A stretch of DNA of 64,000 bases from the NCBI GenBank assembly GCA_027886185.1, contig WOAB01000689.1:4960001-5024000 (forward strand), in the 5' to 3' direction. The notes under the pieces are model-generated. The model saw nothing but the letters and a program-made list of their open reading frames with translations, ran no database searches and was not told the origin of the DNA. Of this stretch, positions 1 through 11,621 are shown piece after piece (the stretch's first letter is position 1; each line of letters begins with the position of its first letter). The translations under genes and the position numbers were made by a program. Origin of the DNA: Rheum nobile (lineage: Eukaryota > Streptophyta > Magnoliopsida > Caryophyllales > Polygonaceae).

Positions 1-1296
1 TTTCGTACTTCCTTGTCTCTGATTCTTGTGTTTGCACTGACTGGCATGTTGATCATGAATGTTATCCTTGCATATCGTGTTGTCGTCTTAACATGCTGTC
101 TGCGTTCGTGTGTTTCAATCTACTGCGATTGAGAATGATGTTCATCTGGCTGTTATCTTTCATCTCTAACTCTTCACTGTGTTTTTGATGATGCCAAAAG
201 GGGGGAAATGACAGGTAGCTTTGGTTGAGGGGGAACAACACATGGTTTCAGATGTTGTTGTGTTGAGGGGGAACTATTATGGTCTTGTGTGGAGAACCTT
301 TCCCCATACAACTGTCTTTATCTCGTATGTATATGCTTTATTGTCAAGGATGTTTGTCACCATCAAAAAGGGGGAATTTGTTGAATTCCTTAGATTTTGA
401 TAGTGACAAACATTCAACTAATTTGGGTACTAAGTGTTTCAGGAACAAAGACAGTTGTCTCAGGGAACCATTGCAGCGAAGGATCGAAGAGGGAACAAAG
501 CTCTGTTCATGTGCTTTGTTACCTCTGAAGGACCAACAGCGTCGAACAAGATCGAAGTTGCGAATGGAAAGAAGAATCCAGCGTGCCATTTATGGAAACA
601 AATCAAACGCAGAATCATGCACGCGGTCAAGGATGAATGACTTCGGCTCCAAGGATCAAGCCGATTTGAGAAGATATGGAGAGAGAAGCCCGATTGTGTT
701 ATCTTAGGAAAACCTTCCTAAGATAAGATAATTGGAGAGAGAGTACTCTATCTTATCCAAATATATTAATTTACGGAATCCTTCCTTCAAATTAATATAG
801 ACGGATGGGATATTATTTCCTCTACAAAATCATATCTTCTTGTTGCCTTATTTGGATAAATCTTATCTTGTTACATTTAGGGTTTGCCGAGTTGTATTTA
901 ATAGAGGTGTGGATTCATTTCTATGTAACGACGACGACGGAAAATAGAGAGAACGAAAAGAAGAAAGAAAAGAAGTGAGGTGTGTGTAAGTCTTTGAGGG
1001 TTGAGTTTGATTCATCGTTGTAGAAGAGGTTTCGAGTCTAGCTGGTTGTTTAGATGTCGAAGTCTAGGATACAAGTGTAATCAAGCAAGAAATCAATAAG
1101 ACAAGTACACGCTTCAAAATCCTCTCAAGCGAAAGCTTGAAGGTAGTGGTTTTTCCTTGAGAAGCTAGTTTTGCTAATCAGGGTTTCCACTATATATCGT
1201 GAGTTCGTTCGTTATATTTCCTGCTATATTTATCCGCTGCAACTTCTGTGGGAACAAAGACTTTGTTCCCGCAAACGTAACTCTAACGATCCAACA
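1..1296 (+). mobile_element. 3' end of a Ty1/copia LTR retrotransposon (SIRE/Maximus-like)
   Basis: Only the 3' tail of this element lies in the window. Before the LTR there are repeated 'gccaaaaggggg'-type purine stretches (about 190-205 and 364-376), a pattern often seen downstream of pol in SIRE/Maximus copia elements. The last one acts as a polypurine tract directly before the LTR start at 379. No pol coding sequence is visible, because it would lie left of the window. Family assignment rests on the tract and the LTR start, so it is moderate. The 142-codon open frame at 279-707 runs across the internal/LTR junction and is not taken as a gene. Confidence 0.7.
379..1296 (+). repeat. 3' LTR of the copia element
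   Basis: The repeat starts TGTTGAATTCC right after a polypurine tract and ends with ATCCAACA, giving the 5-bp terminal inverted repeat TGTTG/CAACA. Length is 918 bp. The other LTR lies outside the window, so the two cannot be compared and the 5-bp target duplication cannot be checked. Confidence 0.7.
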
Positions 1297-1983
1297 TATC
1301 ATAATCTTGATTTTATCAAATATGTTTTGTTTACTCTACAGAAAGTCGTTATAACCAAATCTTTTGACGTATCATACCGATTAGGTAAAAATAAGTTAGT
1401 AGTATCAAAAATTATTTAAGTTAAATAAGAACCAAAAGCTAAAATGGAGAATTATGAAATTGAAAAATATCATCCATAAATCTTATATTCTAAATTAGTT
1501 TTAGATATTGTATTTTCAATCTCATGTAGAATATCTTTTAATTACTTTTCTAAAAAAATAGTTATAACCATAACTCATTATGATCATCGATTTTCTATAA
1601 CTTTTATTTAGTTTATAATTATATATCCACAAATATATCTCAATTTGTTTTATCGATGCTTACCTCGATTTTCTATAACTGTGATTTAATTTTTTTAATT
1701 AACCATTAATCTTTGTTAAGATTTTGTAGTATATGATCTTCAAAAATTATTGTTGGATCCTACAACTTTAAGGATTTTTTTGTCAATTAAAAGATCTTAA
1801 GCCTTTACTAAGACAAACGTCGCGACAAACCATGGATTCCAAGACAGTGACGTGACAAGGTATGTGGAGATTGGCGCTCACCACTGATGGTGTGACAATG
1901 GAGATAAAGGGAGATTGGTCATTGAGGGGGAAAAGATCGACACTCACCGGTGATGACGGTTGAGCTTTGAAAGAGGCGAAGGC
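1297..1983. other. AT-rich intergenic stretch, no gene seen
   Basis: Between the copia LTR and the solo gypsy LTR the sequence is AT-rich without a convincing reading frame. A short motif around 'tcgattttctataact' occurs twice (about 1588 and 1670). From about 1800 the composition becomes richer in G+C, and the last bases may belong to an exon cut by the solo LTR. Confidence 0.5.
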
Positions 1984-3514
1984 TGTATCACCCCGGACTT
2001 ATATCGGTAGTGTCACACGACAGTGACCTCAGACGTTAATGTCCAAAGTCACCCTAGGCTTTAAAGTTTAATCGGAACAATTAAGCTTAAATAAATACAC
2101 AAATATTAAATAACGAACGTATAAATAGCGGAAGACTTTTTAAATGAATGAAACTCAACCTTTTATTAAGATTCCTCTCGTAAAATGAGAAGGATGGTTT
2201 ACAACAAAGTATAGTGACAACGGAAGACTTTTAAATTACAATGAAAGACTCCTTTTAAAGTAGTCTCTATTACATGACTATGTATTACATTTATTTCAAA
2301 TTAAACATATACGCCTTGGAAATATTACTTCTTAAAACGCAAACTTCAACTGTAAGCCTTCTCTTCAACTAGTTACTTCAATCGTCGGGGACCAATCTCT
2401 GATGTGCCGTATAGGACGGATGACACCAGCCAACCATGCAAGGAATAAAACCCGGTTGGTTAGTCTAATGAAAGATTATGCAAGGGTACAAATAGAATGG
2501 TTCTAGTGATCGTAACCGTTTACTATCATTGTCCCTCGAATAATAACTGAAGGAACGATACATAACCCGGAACTTTCACGGAATGATAGAAGCATATATG
2601 CATTGAAAAGAAGACTTCAAAGGATTTGAGTCTTATAGGAAACGTATGAAAAGAAGACTCCAAAGGAATTGAGTCTTATAGGAAACATATGAAATTATTT
2701 GGGAACGTTTAGTTTTCACACAAGTTTAAAACACGACCTTTATTATTTGGGTCCACGACCAACCTCACCGCGCAATGCGAATCCAGATTGGAAAGAGGAC
2801 TTACTCTAACAAAAGTCCGGGCGGTTTCCACGTTGTACTCCTCGCCCGAGGGTATATTAATTAGGTGCATAAAAGCACTTATCTTATTTACTTTCAAAAT
2901 GTATATTAACGTTGAAGCTTTTAATTTCCACAATACATCTTGCAATGAGATAAAGAATGGGAATAAATCCCAAAGATTGGCACTAGCTAAGTGCACCACC
3001 CCTATATTCGGATAGGGGTAGGTCATGACCAAAAAGGCATTAGGGCAATAATCCTCCTAACGCATAGTTATAATAAAATGACTAAACCTCGTAAGGAAAT
3101 AGCGTTCCTACGAATACTCGTGTTAATCTAGCATTTAAGTTCACATATAAATCCACACCAAAAATCCATTACAGTAATATCATATAAACTATATAATAGC
3201 GTTGTTTCTAGCATTATATACAATCTATTATAAAGTCATATTTTAACACATCGTTTTATCAAATATGTTCCCAAACATAAAACAACAACTTTATCCCAAC
3301 TTAATTAACAATCAAATAATTGATAATCAAGGGAAACATGGAATAATGAGCAAGAGCGAACCGCCACTTGCCTTAGTTTAGACGAACGAAGAGATCGGGT
3401 TCCGAGATAGGGAAACTTGTACTTGAGTACGGTTCCCTATGACGACGATGAGTTATACGACAAAACCCTAAGTTAGATACGATACGAAAATACGAAGCGA
3501 AACAAAGGAAAGAA

Positions 3515-4080
3515 GGCATGAGCCGCGGTCACGGTTAACATGGGAAAAGCCGCGGTCGCGGTTAGCATAACCGCGGTCGTGGTTTTCTGGGCCAAGCCCG
3601 CGGTCGCGGTGGATGGAGCCGCGGTCGCGGATCTCCATCCCGACGCGAGGTTAGGCGGCTTCGAAGCCTTACCGACGACAAGGCTTGCACTCCACCACCG
3701 CGTATCACCACCACTCCAAGTCTCCAAGGCTTCACAAGGCTGCCAACGACTTCCTCCGGCGACGAACAACAACTCTGGCGACAACGAATTTAAACGAGAG
3801 AGAGATGGAAGAAGATGGATGATGGAGAAGAGCCACACCGAGCTCCTTTTATAGGCTCGGAGGAGAAGGAGTTCACCCCAACCCGGTACCCAAATCGATT
3901 CAGCTCCCCCGGCGTTTCGGCACGAGGCGAAATTCCGAGTCTGGAAGTCTGAGGAACATGACGATCCGAGAAGCTCGCGATCGCGGTTTCAGAACCGCGA
4001 TCGCGGTTTGCCCACATGCAAAACCGCGCCCGCGGTTGCGGTATTCCCGCGCTCGCGCTCGCGGTCTTGATCGCGGTCTT
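3515..4080. repeat. CCGCGGTCGCGGT-type GC-rich repeats inside the solo LTR
   Basis: Short variants of 'ccgcggtcgcggt' recur at about 3520-3640 and again at about 3980-4080, in an otherwise AT-rich LTR. The same place in the full element's LTRs has related 'ccgcgggtgcggt' repeats (about 14145-14220, 14620-14720, 22755-22845, 23240-23325). The 104- and 121-codon open frames here are alanine/valine-rich by-products of the repeat. Confidence 0.7.
3846..3853 (-). promoter_or_regulatory. TATA box of the solo LTR
   Basis: The minus strand reads CCTATAAAAGGAG. The same TATAAAAG sits at the equivalent place in both LTRs of the full gypsy element (14483-14490 and 23107-23114), which supports it as the LTR promoter. 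Confidence 0.6.
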
Positions 4081-4265
4081 TGCTAACTTCTATTTTAGCA
4101 CTCTTTAAATACTTTAAGACCCATATATCTTTATTAAACGTATATCAACACGTTCAAATGGTTCTTACAGAGTTTACAGAATAAGCCTAGCACGTCTTAC
4201 TTAGAAGACGAAAGTCTGAAAATTACACAAATACCCTTACTAAAATTGAGGGTTATTACAAAGGC

Positions 4266-4328
4266 ATGGGCAGCAGCGAGTCTGGTGTTTTGGATAACCC
4301 TTTTGAAGAAGACTCAAATGGAGATTAG
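4266..4328 (+). other. Possible last-exon tail cut by the solo LTR
   Basis: Directly after the solo LTR's target duplication, a short frame reads MGSSESGVLDNPFEEDSNGD and then stops. Joined across the LTR, the frame could run back to about 1967, where a weak 'ag' acceptor lies. The protein is not recognised. It could be the C-terminus of a host gene or chance; the support is only an open frame and its position. Confidence 0.2.
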
Positions 4329-4460
4329 TCCAATTATTATTCTTTTTTGGCGAAAGGAGATTAGTCCAATGTTGAGTTTATCAGTGTCATGAAAGTTTTT
4401 GATTTGTAATCTTTTGTGATTGATTCCTAATCTTTGAAATTGATTTATAATCTTTGTGAT

Positions 4461-5083
4461 TAGAGTTGTCAATCGGGTCGGTCAAGTCGGGTTCGGTTAG
4501 GTTATTTCGGGTTCAGGTTGAGAACGGGTTGAGTCATTTCGGATAAAAAGTCAAGTCGGTCGGGTCATTACAGGTCAGTGGGCGGTTCGGGTTAACCAAT
4601 GGGTCAAAAGCATCATTTTTTAAATATTTTGTTCACTATTTAAATATTATTAAATAGTTAAAAACTAATTTAAATATGTCAAAATAAGTTGAAATGAATT
4701 AAAATAATAATAATATTATTAATTATTTTAATGTAATGGATATTAGTAGACCAAAATCATATTTTATTTTTATTTTAAATTTTTATTATATTAATTTATA
4801 AATTTCTACATTATAAAAAATTATATAAGTACAACAATGTTCTTTTTTAGGATATTAAGCATATTATCATTATTTATATGTCATTTATCATATATATTTT
4901 ATGTTACATTTTATTAATACTCCACATTTATTCGTTAAACGGGTTGGGTTCGGGTTGGTCGGGTTCGGTCTCGGTAAATTCGGATTCGGTAACTTCGGGT
5001 TATCAAAAATTATGGTCGGGTCGGGTCTAAAAGAGGGTCGATCAGGACGGTAAAACGGGTTCAGTCAGTTTTTGACAGCTCTA
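4461..5083. mobile_element. hAT-type MITE with 8-bp target duplication
   Basis: The terminal inverted repeat is TAGAGTTGTCAA/TTGACAGCTCTA, flanked by the perfect 8-bp duplication TTTGTGAT at 4453-4460 and 5084-5091. Length is 623 bp. Subterminal regions are full of 'cgggt(t/c)cgg' repeats; the middle is AT-rich. No coding capacity is seen. The TIR and 8-bp duplication are typical of the hAT superfamily. Confidence 0.88.
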
Positions 5084-5091
5084 TTTGTGAT

Positions 5092-5762
5092 TGATTTGTA
5101 ATTAAAATAGGAAAAGATTAGTTTTAGATTTAGGATAAAAATAATTAATAATATTTACAAAAATGAGAAAATGACACGTGATACTTTTAATAAGGGAGTG
5201 GCATGTTGCCTATTGAGATATTAATTTAATATATATATAATAAAAAAAATTCAAATTAGGAATATCTATAAAATTTAACATATTTAGGCTTTTTATAGAT
5301 TTTCTTTTTTGTAAGTTTTTCACAACTTTCAAGAAGTCTCTAGATGTTGGATTTATATGCACACATTATTTCTTTGATACTTTGGTGCGTTTCAAGGATG
5401 TGTACACTTACTCAAGAGTCAAGGTGCATGATTTTTCTAATAAAAAAACTTTGGAAAAATATTTATTAAAATTATGATAGACCGCACGACATCTGGAGGC
5501 GTATGCCAAACCAAGTTGTACCGATGCACCAGGTGCATAAGAACGATTAGGGGATACGGATAGAACGATTAGGCGTACGCCAAACCAAGTTGTGCATCCA
5601 TTGAAGGCATACTACACCACCAGCCCTACGGCCGACGAAAGGGCACTAGATTTAATATTTGATTTATTTACCATTAAAATATGACCGTTGATGCGCTTAG
5701 ATAAGGTTGTGCCATAAAAAAGCGTACTAACGGTCATATTTGCAACGATCAAATTTGTGTCC
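5092..5762. other. Upstream region of the MULE relic, no gene seen
   Basis: AT-rich to about 5460. Then there are two copies of 'cgtaygccaaaccaagttgt' (about 5500 and 5574). A spaced inverted repeat, AAATATGACCGTT (about 5677) and AACGGTCATATTT (about 5728), lies just before a TATA box. I read this as the 5' end and promoter of the decayed MULE that follows, but a MULE terminal inverted repeat was not found. Confidence 0.4.
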
Positions 5763-5770
5763 TATAAATA
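5763..5770 (+). promoter_or_regulatory. TATA box upstream of the MULE transposase relic
   Basis: 'cctataaatactcaaacac' is a good plant TATA box. It lies downstream of the AACGGTCATATTT inverted repeat and some 600 bp before the first recognisable transposase codons. Confidence 0.4.
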
Positions 5771-6339
5771 CTCAAACACTCTCTTCCCAATTCCATATCC
5801 AAGCTTATTCCTCTCAAAATTTCATATAGCGATAAATATTCAACTTCTAGTGGAGAAGTCGAATGAGATTTATGGCTTGCAATCAGAGCACCGGTTTGAG
5901 GCAAGTATTGTATAAATTTTCATTAAAAAGTTTAATATTTGTATTAGATTATATTTAAGTTAAAACAATCTAGGTATGAATTAGTAATATTTTTCTTAGC
6001 AAAATAAATAGTTTAGGTAAAAATTGAAAGATATGTAGCTTTAATTATTAATGTTGTTACATTATATTTTTATTAGTTTATACTTTATTTATTAATGTAG
6101 TTTAGGTGTATACTTCACTTGATGAATAATTTAATATTATGAAAAAGGCATATATGTAGTTGATATTTATTGTTGTTATTATTAATTTCAAATAAACATA
6201 GTTTAGGTACGAATTGAAGAATGATTAGAGCAAATATCTCTTTATAATTATATATATATATGTCAGTCAAGAAATGGTTTTATTTTATATCTATTTTGGA
6301 AACTCGTAATCCATATATATGTAGACATATATGAACATG

Positions 6340-7521
6340 TTCAGTGGTATGATTATTCAGATGGATTTCGTAATAATTGTGTGTAGGATAGTCGAGAAGA
6401 ATTGGTATACTGGGCTAGGCAGAAGGGCCGAGAGAGGATGATGGTTATATTCATTTGTAACTCAAATGCCATAATGGTTAGACTAACTTGTGAGAACTTC
6501 GGTCCATATTGATTTGGGAAGAAAAAAAGTGACTGAAGAAGAGTTGCATAACATTGTTCGAGAAGTGTCTCGAACCAATGCAAAGAACTACAATTGCCCA
6601 TTTGAGTTGGATGGGGTTCGATTAAAGAAAGAGCCATGATAAGAGACTGAGAAATGGATCATAAATGTGGTTTTCGGATTCCACAATCATAGTATTTCGA
6701 GTAGCATCCTTGACCATTCATACATGGGTCGAATCATAAAGGAGAAGAAGCACCTAACTAGGATGTTGTCCTCTCTGATTAAGGCGTCAAGGGCTATTGT
6801 TTCGGAGTTGAGAAGCATGTACCCCGAAAATGTAACATCCACAAAATAAGTTTCCAACTTTCCAAAAGATTCAATTTGAGGATTGTAAAGACATGACGGT
6901 AATCCAATGGACGCCATTTTTTTCAAGAAATGGGTAAAAAGTGCATCCTTTGAGAAAGCAGTTCGCCAATGAAGTGGATATCTTTTTTGTTGTTCACCCG
7001 GACTCACTGCACCTTCTGAACTTGTTCATGTACGTTGTCGATATCGACAACACATACAAGACAAATAGGTACATCATACGCGTTAATTGTGTATATTAAT
7101 AATAAAGTTTTAATTTGATAATCCATTTTAGTTCGTTATATTGTTTTGTTTCTCACATTTATTCATAAGTATGACATGGATTTGGTGGAGACGATTGGTT
7201 TACCTTGCACTGGAGAGACATTCAACATTGCCTATGCATTTACGCGGGCATATGACATACTTCATTACATGTGGATGATGAGAAAACTATTAAAATTGTT
7301 TAAAGATCGGGGTGTAAATCCAACGACCATAATGACTGAAACTTCTCTCATCAAAGCAATTAGTCATGTTTTCATAGATGAAGTGAAACCCCATTATGTT
7401 GGGTACATATTAAACACAACATTGAGACATTTGTTATCGGAATCATGAAGGATAAAGTTTGAACTAAAGCTTTTCCTTGGGGAATGTTTTGTTCAACCAT
7501 TGAGGATAGCTACGAAGAGGG
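6340..7521 (+). pseudogene. Mutator-like (MULE) transposase relic, 5' part
   Basis: Translated pieces in shifting frames match the order of plant MULE transposases. First is a segment like DSREELVYWARQKGRE (about 6388), then the GFHNHSIS motif (about 6672), then HPDSLHLLN and DIDNTYKTNRY (about 6990-7075). The last matches the 'D-S/N-T-Y-K-T-N' motif carrying the first catalytic aspartate of the DDE triad. A 100-codon open frame at 7146-7448 (TIMTETSLIKAISHVF) corresponds to the following region. Frameshifts and stops make it non-functional. The gypsy element interrupts it at 7521/7522 and the rest resumes at 23585. Family call is from remembered motifs, not a search. Confidence 0.65.
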
Positions 7522-7939
7522 TGTAACAACCCCAAATCGTAACCCATTTGGAAAGGTATTACCACCAGTGACCTCGGTTTCCGAAGCTACCCCAGGCTTT
7601 TCCGGTTTAAATACAAATCATAAACAACAATCATGATATAAATACCAAAATCTTTGGTTAAAACATATGTCTAGGGATTACATCTCAATCCTCATAGGAC
7701 AAAACAGAGTAATCAGCGGAAGTCTTTGCAAAGTATAAATACAAGGGTCTTGATCGTAATGATCACCCGCCAAGGATCGCAACCTGATAAATCCATTAAA
7801 ACACCGTTTGCTTTTATAGTCGTTCTAGCCTTTGTTTCTCGGATTCTTATCTGATGTGCCGAATCGAACGGACCAGCCAACCATGCAGAGAACAATTACG
7901 GTTGGTTAGTCTCACTAGTACAAAAATGATCATTTACCC

Positions 7940-8265
7940 CATGAAAAAATAGCCCGGACCATCTAAATTCGGGCTAATAAGCCACAAAATATAACATTTC
8001 TTCGAATTTTATCATTGGGATAAGAAAATAGCCCGGATATGCGAAAGAAAGCCCGGGCTAAATGCTAGATTTCACTTTAAACGTTATAACTATATAGCCC
8101 GGGCGTGTTTTTAATGTAAATATCCGGGCTATATAGTTGAAAATCTTATTTTCCTTGGATAAATATAGCACGGATGTATCGAACCAGCTATCAACCGGGC
8201 TATTTAATCCATATAAACCAGAATATATATCTCGGTTCTTCTATCAACCGGGCTAAAATATTTTT
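7940..8265. repeat. Left subterminal repeat array of the CACTA element
   Basis: Some ten copies of a 10-12-bp motif around AGCCCGG/CCGGGCT occur in both orientations. In En/Spm-type elements such arrays bind the transposon's own DNA-binding protein; here that role is inferred from position. Confidence 0.75.
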
Positions 8266-9409
8266 ATTTTTTTTACTTCAGCAAAAGAACTCCATACTCA
8301 ACAAAAAAATTGAACGACGTCTCGTCATCTCCTCTCACTCCCCTTCATCCCCAAATCATGAACCCTAGCTAGAATCCATCGAGCTCGCTAGTCGCTACTA
8401 CGTACTCCACTCCCTTTGTCCCCTCAATATCTACCTCCTCCTTGCTAGGTCTAAACCCTAGAAAATCCCTTTGTCCGCCTCCTCTCAACCTCGCCGTGCT
8501 AAGCTCCACCTCCGTCCGCGTCCTCCTCGCCGTGGTTAGCTCGCAGTCGGTTCTCAGACAAGCTGGACGTCCGCGTCATCTCAACCTCCCCGTGCTCTGC
8601 TCCACCTCCGTCTGCGTCCTCTCAACCTCGTCGTGCTCAGCTCCGCCTCCATCCACCGCGTAATGTCTCTTTCTCTTTATCTGATTGTAATCTCTCTAAT
8701 TTGCCTCTCTCTGTGGAATTTCGAGCAAGAGTCAAAGCATTCAACATTTCTCCATTGTATTGCTAAACATTATAATTAACTGAGCATCTTGAATCTTGAA
8801 TTAGTTGTGCATTTGGACTTAGGAGTGAACCTCAGTTTTCTCCAAATTAGTCTCAGCTTCATAGAGATCGAATTGTTTTATTGTCTTCATTTGGTTAATT
8901 TGTCTCAGCTTCTCCAAACCTTTTTACCAATACAAGTCTAGATTAGTATAACCAGAACTGAAAATTTAATCATTGAAGCATGTTTAGGGCTAATAGAGAA
9001 GAGTGTAAAGATGGATATAGGTACAACGTTTGTAGGATGTTATTTTGTATCATCCTGCAGTGTCATGAAATCCTGTAGGATGCTATTTTGTTTCTTATTG
9101 ATATGAGGATGCTATTCAGTTTAGGATGTTTAATGTACTTACGTGTGACTTTTCTTATTGTATATTATTGTTTCACCTCATCCATGGCTCTTTCTCTGAT
9201 TTTTTATTTTATGATTCTCACTTTCTCAGTACTAGTAGTTTTGTTTTAGTCAGCTCCATCTCATCTTCATTAGTCTTTTACAATGTAAAATGTTAGAATC
9301 CTGTTATCATATTGTAATACGCTGGTAGATGGTGGATGAAGTGTGCATATTCATTTCACTGTTATTGTTGTACTCTATGTCACATCTAATTGCATAAGTA
9401 CTCAGTTAG

Positions 9410-10184
9410 GAACCTTCAAAAGAGGATATTGAAGGTGAATATTGGCGGATTTTGGAGAAACTAACTGCAGAAATTGAAGTATGTGAGAGGTTAATCGAGT
9501 TCACATTCTCAAAATTTTCTCTTGTGATAATGGCAAGTTATATTTTTCTGAACTTCTGATTATTTAGGTGCTTCGTCGAGCCAATCTTGATGCCGAAAGT
9601 TAAAGAAATAAAGTTCTAGAATCCTTGAAGACGGAGACATCCAATTCCATTGGTTATCAAGACTCAGGATGGAATTTGAGCAATCTTTCTAGGCTGCCTG
9701 GTTCTCTTCTTTCCTTAGAGAACTCAGACTCTTTAGGCGATTTAGCTCCTAAGTTTCAAATTGGATTGTGCTTCTCAACTCTTCCTTGGGTAAGACTTTC
9801 TCTTTCATGAACTACTAATTAGCTATTCAGGAAAAGAAAGATGGTTGATCTTATCATTTTCTTTTATCTGTGTATCTCATTATTCCCTCGAGTAGAAAAT
9901 CACACAAGGTGGAGTATTATTCGACCAATCACACAAGGTGGAGTATTATTCGACCACCATCTGTATCCCTCTTCTGATGTCTGGGTTATTATTAAATGTA
10001 TATCTTATATGCTTTTATGCAGGAACTAGCAGAGCATTATCTATATGCTCTTTGTTGTCTACACATTGGTGCTCCAAAGATCTGGTATGGTGTACCTGGA
10101 CATTATTTCAGTAGATTTCAGGCAGCTGTTAAAAAGCACAATCCTGGCATTTTTGTCCAAAGTCCTGAGTTGCTTCATAAGCTG
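9410..10184 (+). pseudogene. Captured JmjC histone demethylase fragment (JMJ14/15/18-like)
   Basis: Three exon-like blocks with good splice borders are seen: 9410-9478 (EDIEGEYWRILEKL), 9568-9789 (GWNLSNLSRLPGSLL then GLCFSTLPW) and 10023-10184 (LHIGAPKIWYGVPG to ELLHKL). They follow the order of plant KDM5/JMJ14-type H3K4 demethylases, from the linker into the JmjC domain. The second block has an in-frame stop (about 9600). The iron-binding H-x-D/E motif normally after 'CFS..W' is missing. The fragment ends at a splice donor, without the rest of the JmjC domain. It cannot encode an active enzyme. Introns are retained, so capture was from DNA, not mRNA. The exact JMJ subgroup is from memory. 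Confidence 0.75.
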
Positions 10185-10955
10185 GTGAGTTGTAGTAACA
10201 TGGCTTCGATGTGGTCCTGGTCCCTACAGCCATAACTATTCGCCATGACCATGACTTCAAAGTCTTCCCTGTTTACCCAATTAGTGATTATGCCCATATG
10301 CTCAGGGTCTAGAGTCAATTTGACCTAATATATTTCCCTGTTATACAAGCAAATCAAATTGAGATGAGATCATGCAGGATACATGTTTCTTATGAAAAAA
10401 CTGTAGTCAATTGGTTGCTTGTATTTACGAGTCATGATTTTCATGGTATAAAGAGTTTCAAACACTATCCATATGATCATTAAACACCAAATGTAGAATA
10501 TGATAATAATAAGTTCTCTAGCCCTCATATGATCATTAAGCTTGTTTATGCAGACATACTCATTGTCTCTTTAATGGCCTCAATTAGCTGGATGCATGGA
10601 ATATTTCATTTTATGAAATTTGAGTTTCTCTCTGCCAAATATTGGGAGATGAAGATAAAATGGAGTTTCAGATTCCCTTGCAATCTTTTTTTTTTAATTT
10701 AAGAAAATCTCTTTCTTTTTGGGGATAAATATTGGTAGCTTCATTAGCGGTAAATGGGAGAGTTGAGGCTTGTAATTTAGCCCTCAAAAGGCATGGGTAT
10801 TGCCACCTTCAATTTTTGGAGGTTTGGCTTGAAGTTGCAGAACTGAACAAATGATTCCGGTGGAGTTCATGTTGTTCAATGATGTTTCATTTCGTTATGT
10901 TAGCATGTATTGGCATTATGAAGAGATTTCATCTAATGGTGTTTCTGTTGCTTAG

Positions 10956-11621
10956 ATTGGACATGCTGGTGGAGTTAACAATGAAGCTGCATCCAGCATG
11001 ATGCAAAAATTTTGGAAAAAGCCATGCAGTTGGGACATACAGATGAGGATGAAGACACAAGAAGGTAATTCTGATTATCCCAAGTTATGTGCCACCGGCA
11101 TGTGGTTATGTGCTCAGTTATGGTTTTATTACCTTGCACCAGTGAGTTCTCCATGAAGCCTGCATCTGATGGAGCGGAGACAGGGAGGTCTTTTGCCTAT
11201 CCACACCAGCCACATACATTTGCTTTCAAACTTAAAGATAGAAAGGGCAGAGTGCACCGCTTTATTTCTGGTAATTTATACTGATTTGTCTTCATTGCTG
11301 ACATATTTGTGGAAATCTACTGGTTATTCAGCTCCATTTTGTTTTTCTTTGCCATGTGCAGATACTAGTAGCTTCACTGATCTCCTTACCTGTATACTCG
11401 AAAGGGTGGGAGATAACATTGATCGCAGTAATCTGCCTCAGATTTTGGTAAATCCTAAGAGTATTTTTGTTTGAGGATGTTTTAAGTTAATGATTTTTAC
11501 TTACAGTTCAAGGTAAATGGTTAATTCATTTGCAGTATGAAGATGAGGAGCGTGATTTTGTTGTACTTCAGATAATGATCTTGCTGCAGCCGTAGATCAT
11601 GCCATGGCAGCTGGCATGAAG
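10956..11621 (+). pseudogene. Captured CBS/PB1-domain protein fragment (CBSCBSPB-like)
   Basis: Four exon-like blocks are seen: 10956-11064 (MMQKFWKKAMQLGHTDED), 11143-11270 (FAFKLKDRKGRVHRF), 11362-11447 (LLTCILERVGDNIDRSNL) and 11536-11621 (YEDEERDFVVLQ, then AAAVDHAMAAGMK after a small frameshift). The order and motifs match the region before and within the C-terminal PB1 domain of plant CBSCBSPB proteins; the CBS pairs themselves are absent. GT and AG borders are kept at each junction. This is a different source gene from the JmjC fragment just upstream, captured in the same direction. No function is expected for the product. Confidence 0.72.

Larger units (their letters stand above)
1984..4260 (-). 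mobile_element. Solo LTR of a Ty3/gypsy (Tekay-like) element
   Basis: The 2,277-bp unit begins TGTATCACCCC and ends GGTTATTACA on the + strand. It is flanked by the perfect 5-bp target duplication AAGGC at 1979-1983 and 4261-4265. Its layout matches the LTRs of the full gypsy element at 7522-23584: same ends, an 'accagccaaccatgca' block, a 'gcaagagcgaaccgccacttgcc' block, a GC-rich repeat block and a minus-strand TATA box. No internal region remains, so this is a solo LTR left by recombination between two LTRs. It is a diverged relative of the full element, not the same copy group. Confidence 0.88.

Noticed and set aside
279..707. 142-codon frame at the copia LTR start
   Set aside because: It crosses from the internal region into the LTR, and does not look like a retroelement protein.
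3473..3854. Frames of 104 and 121 codons rich in Ala and Val
   Set aside because: They come from CCGCGGTCGCGGT repeats in the solo LTR.
9841..10235. Reading the JmjC piece as an intact gene
   Set aside because: It has an in-frame stop, lacks the iron-binding motif and the second half of the domain, and lies within a CACTA element.
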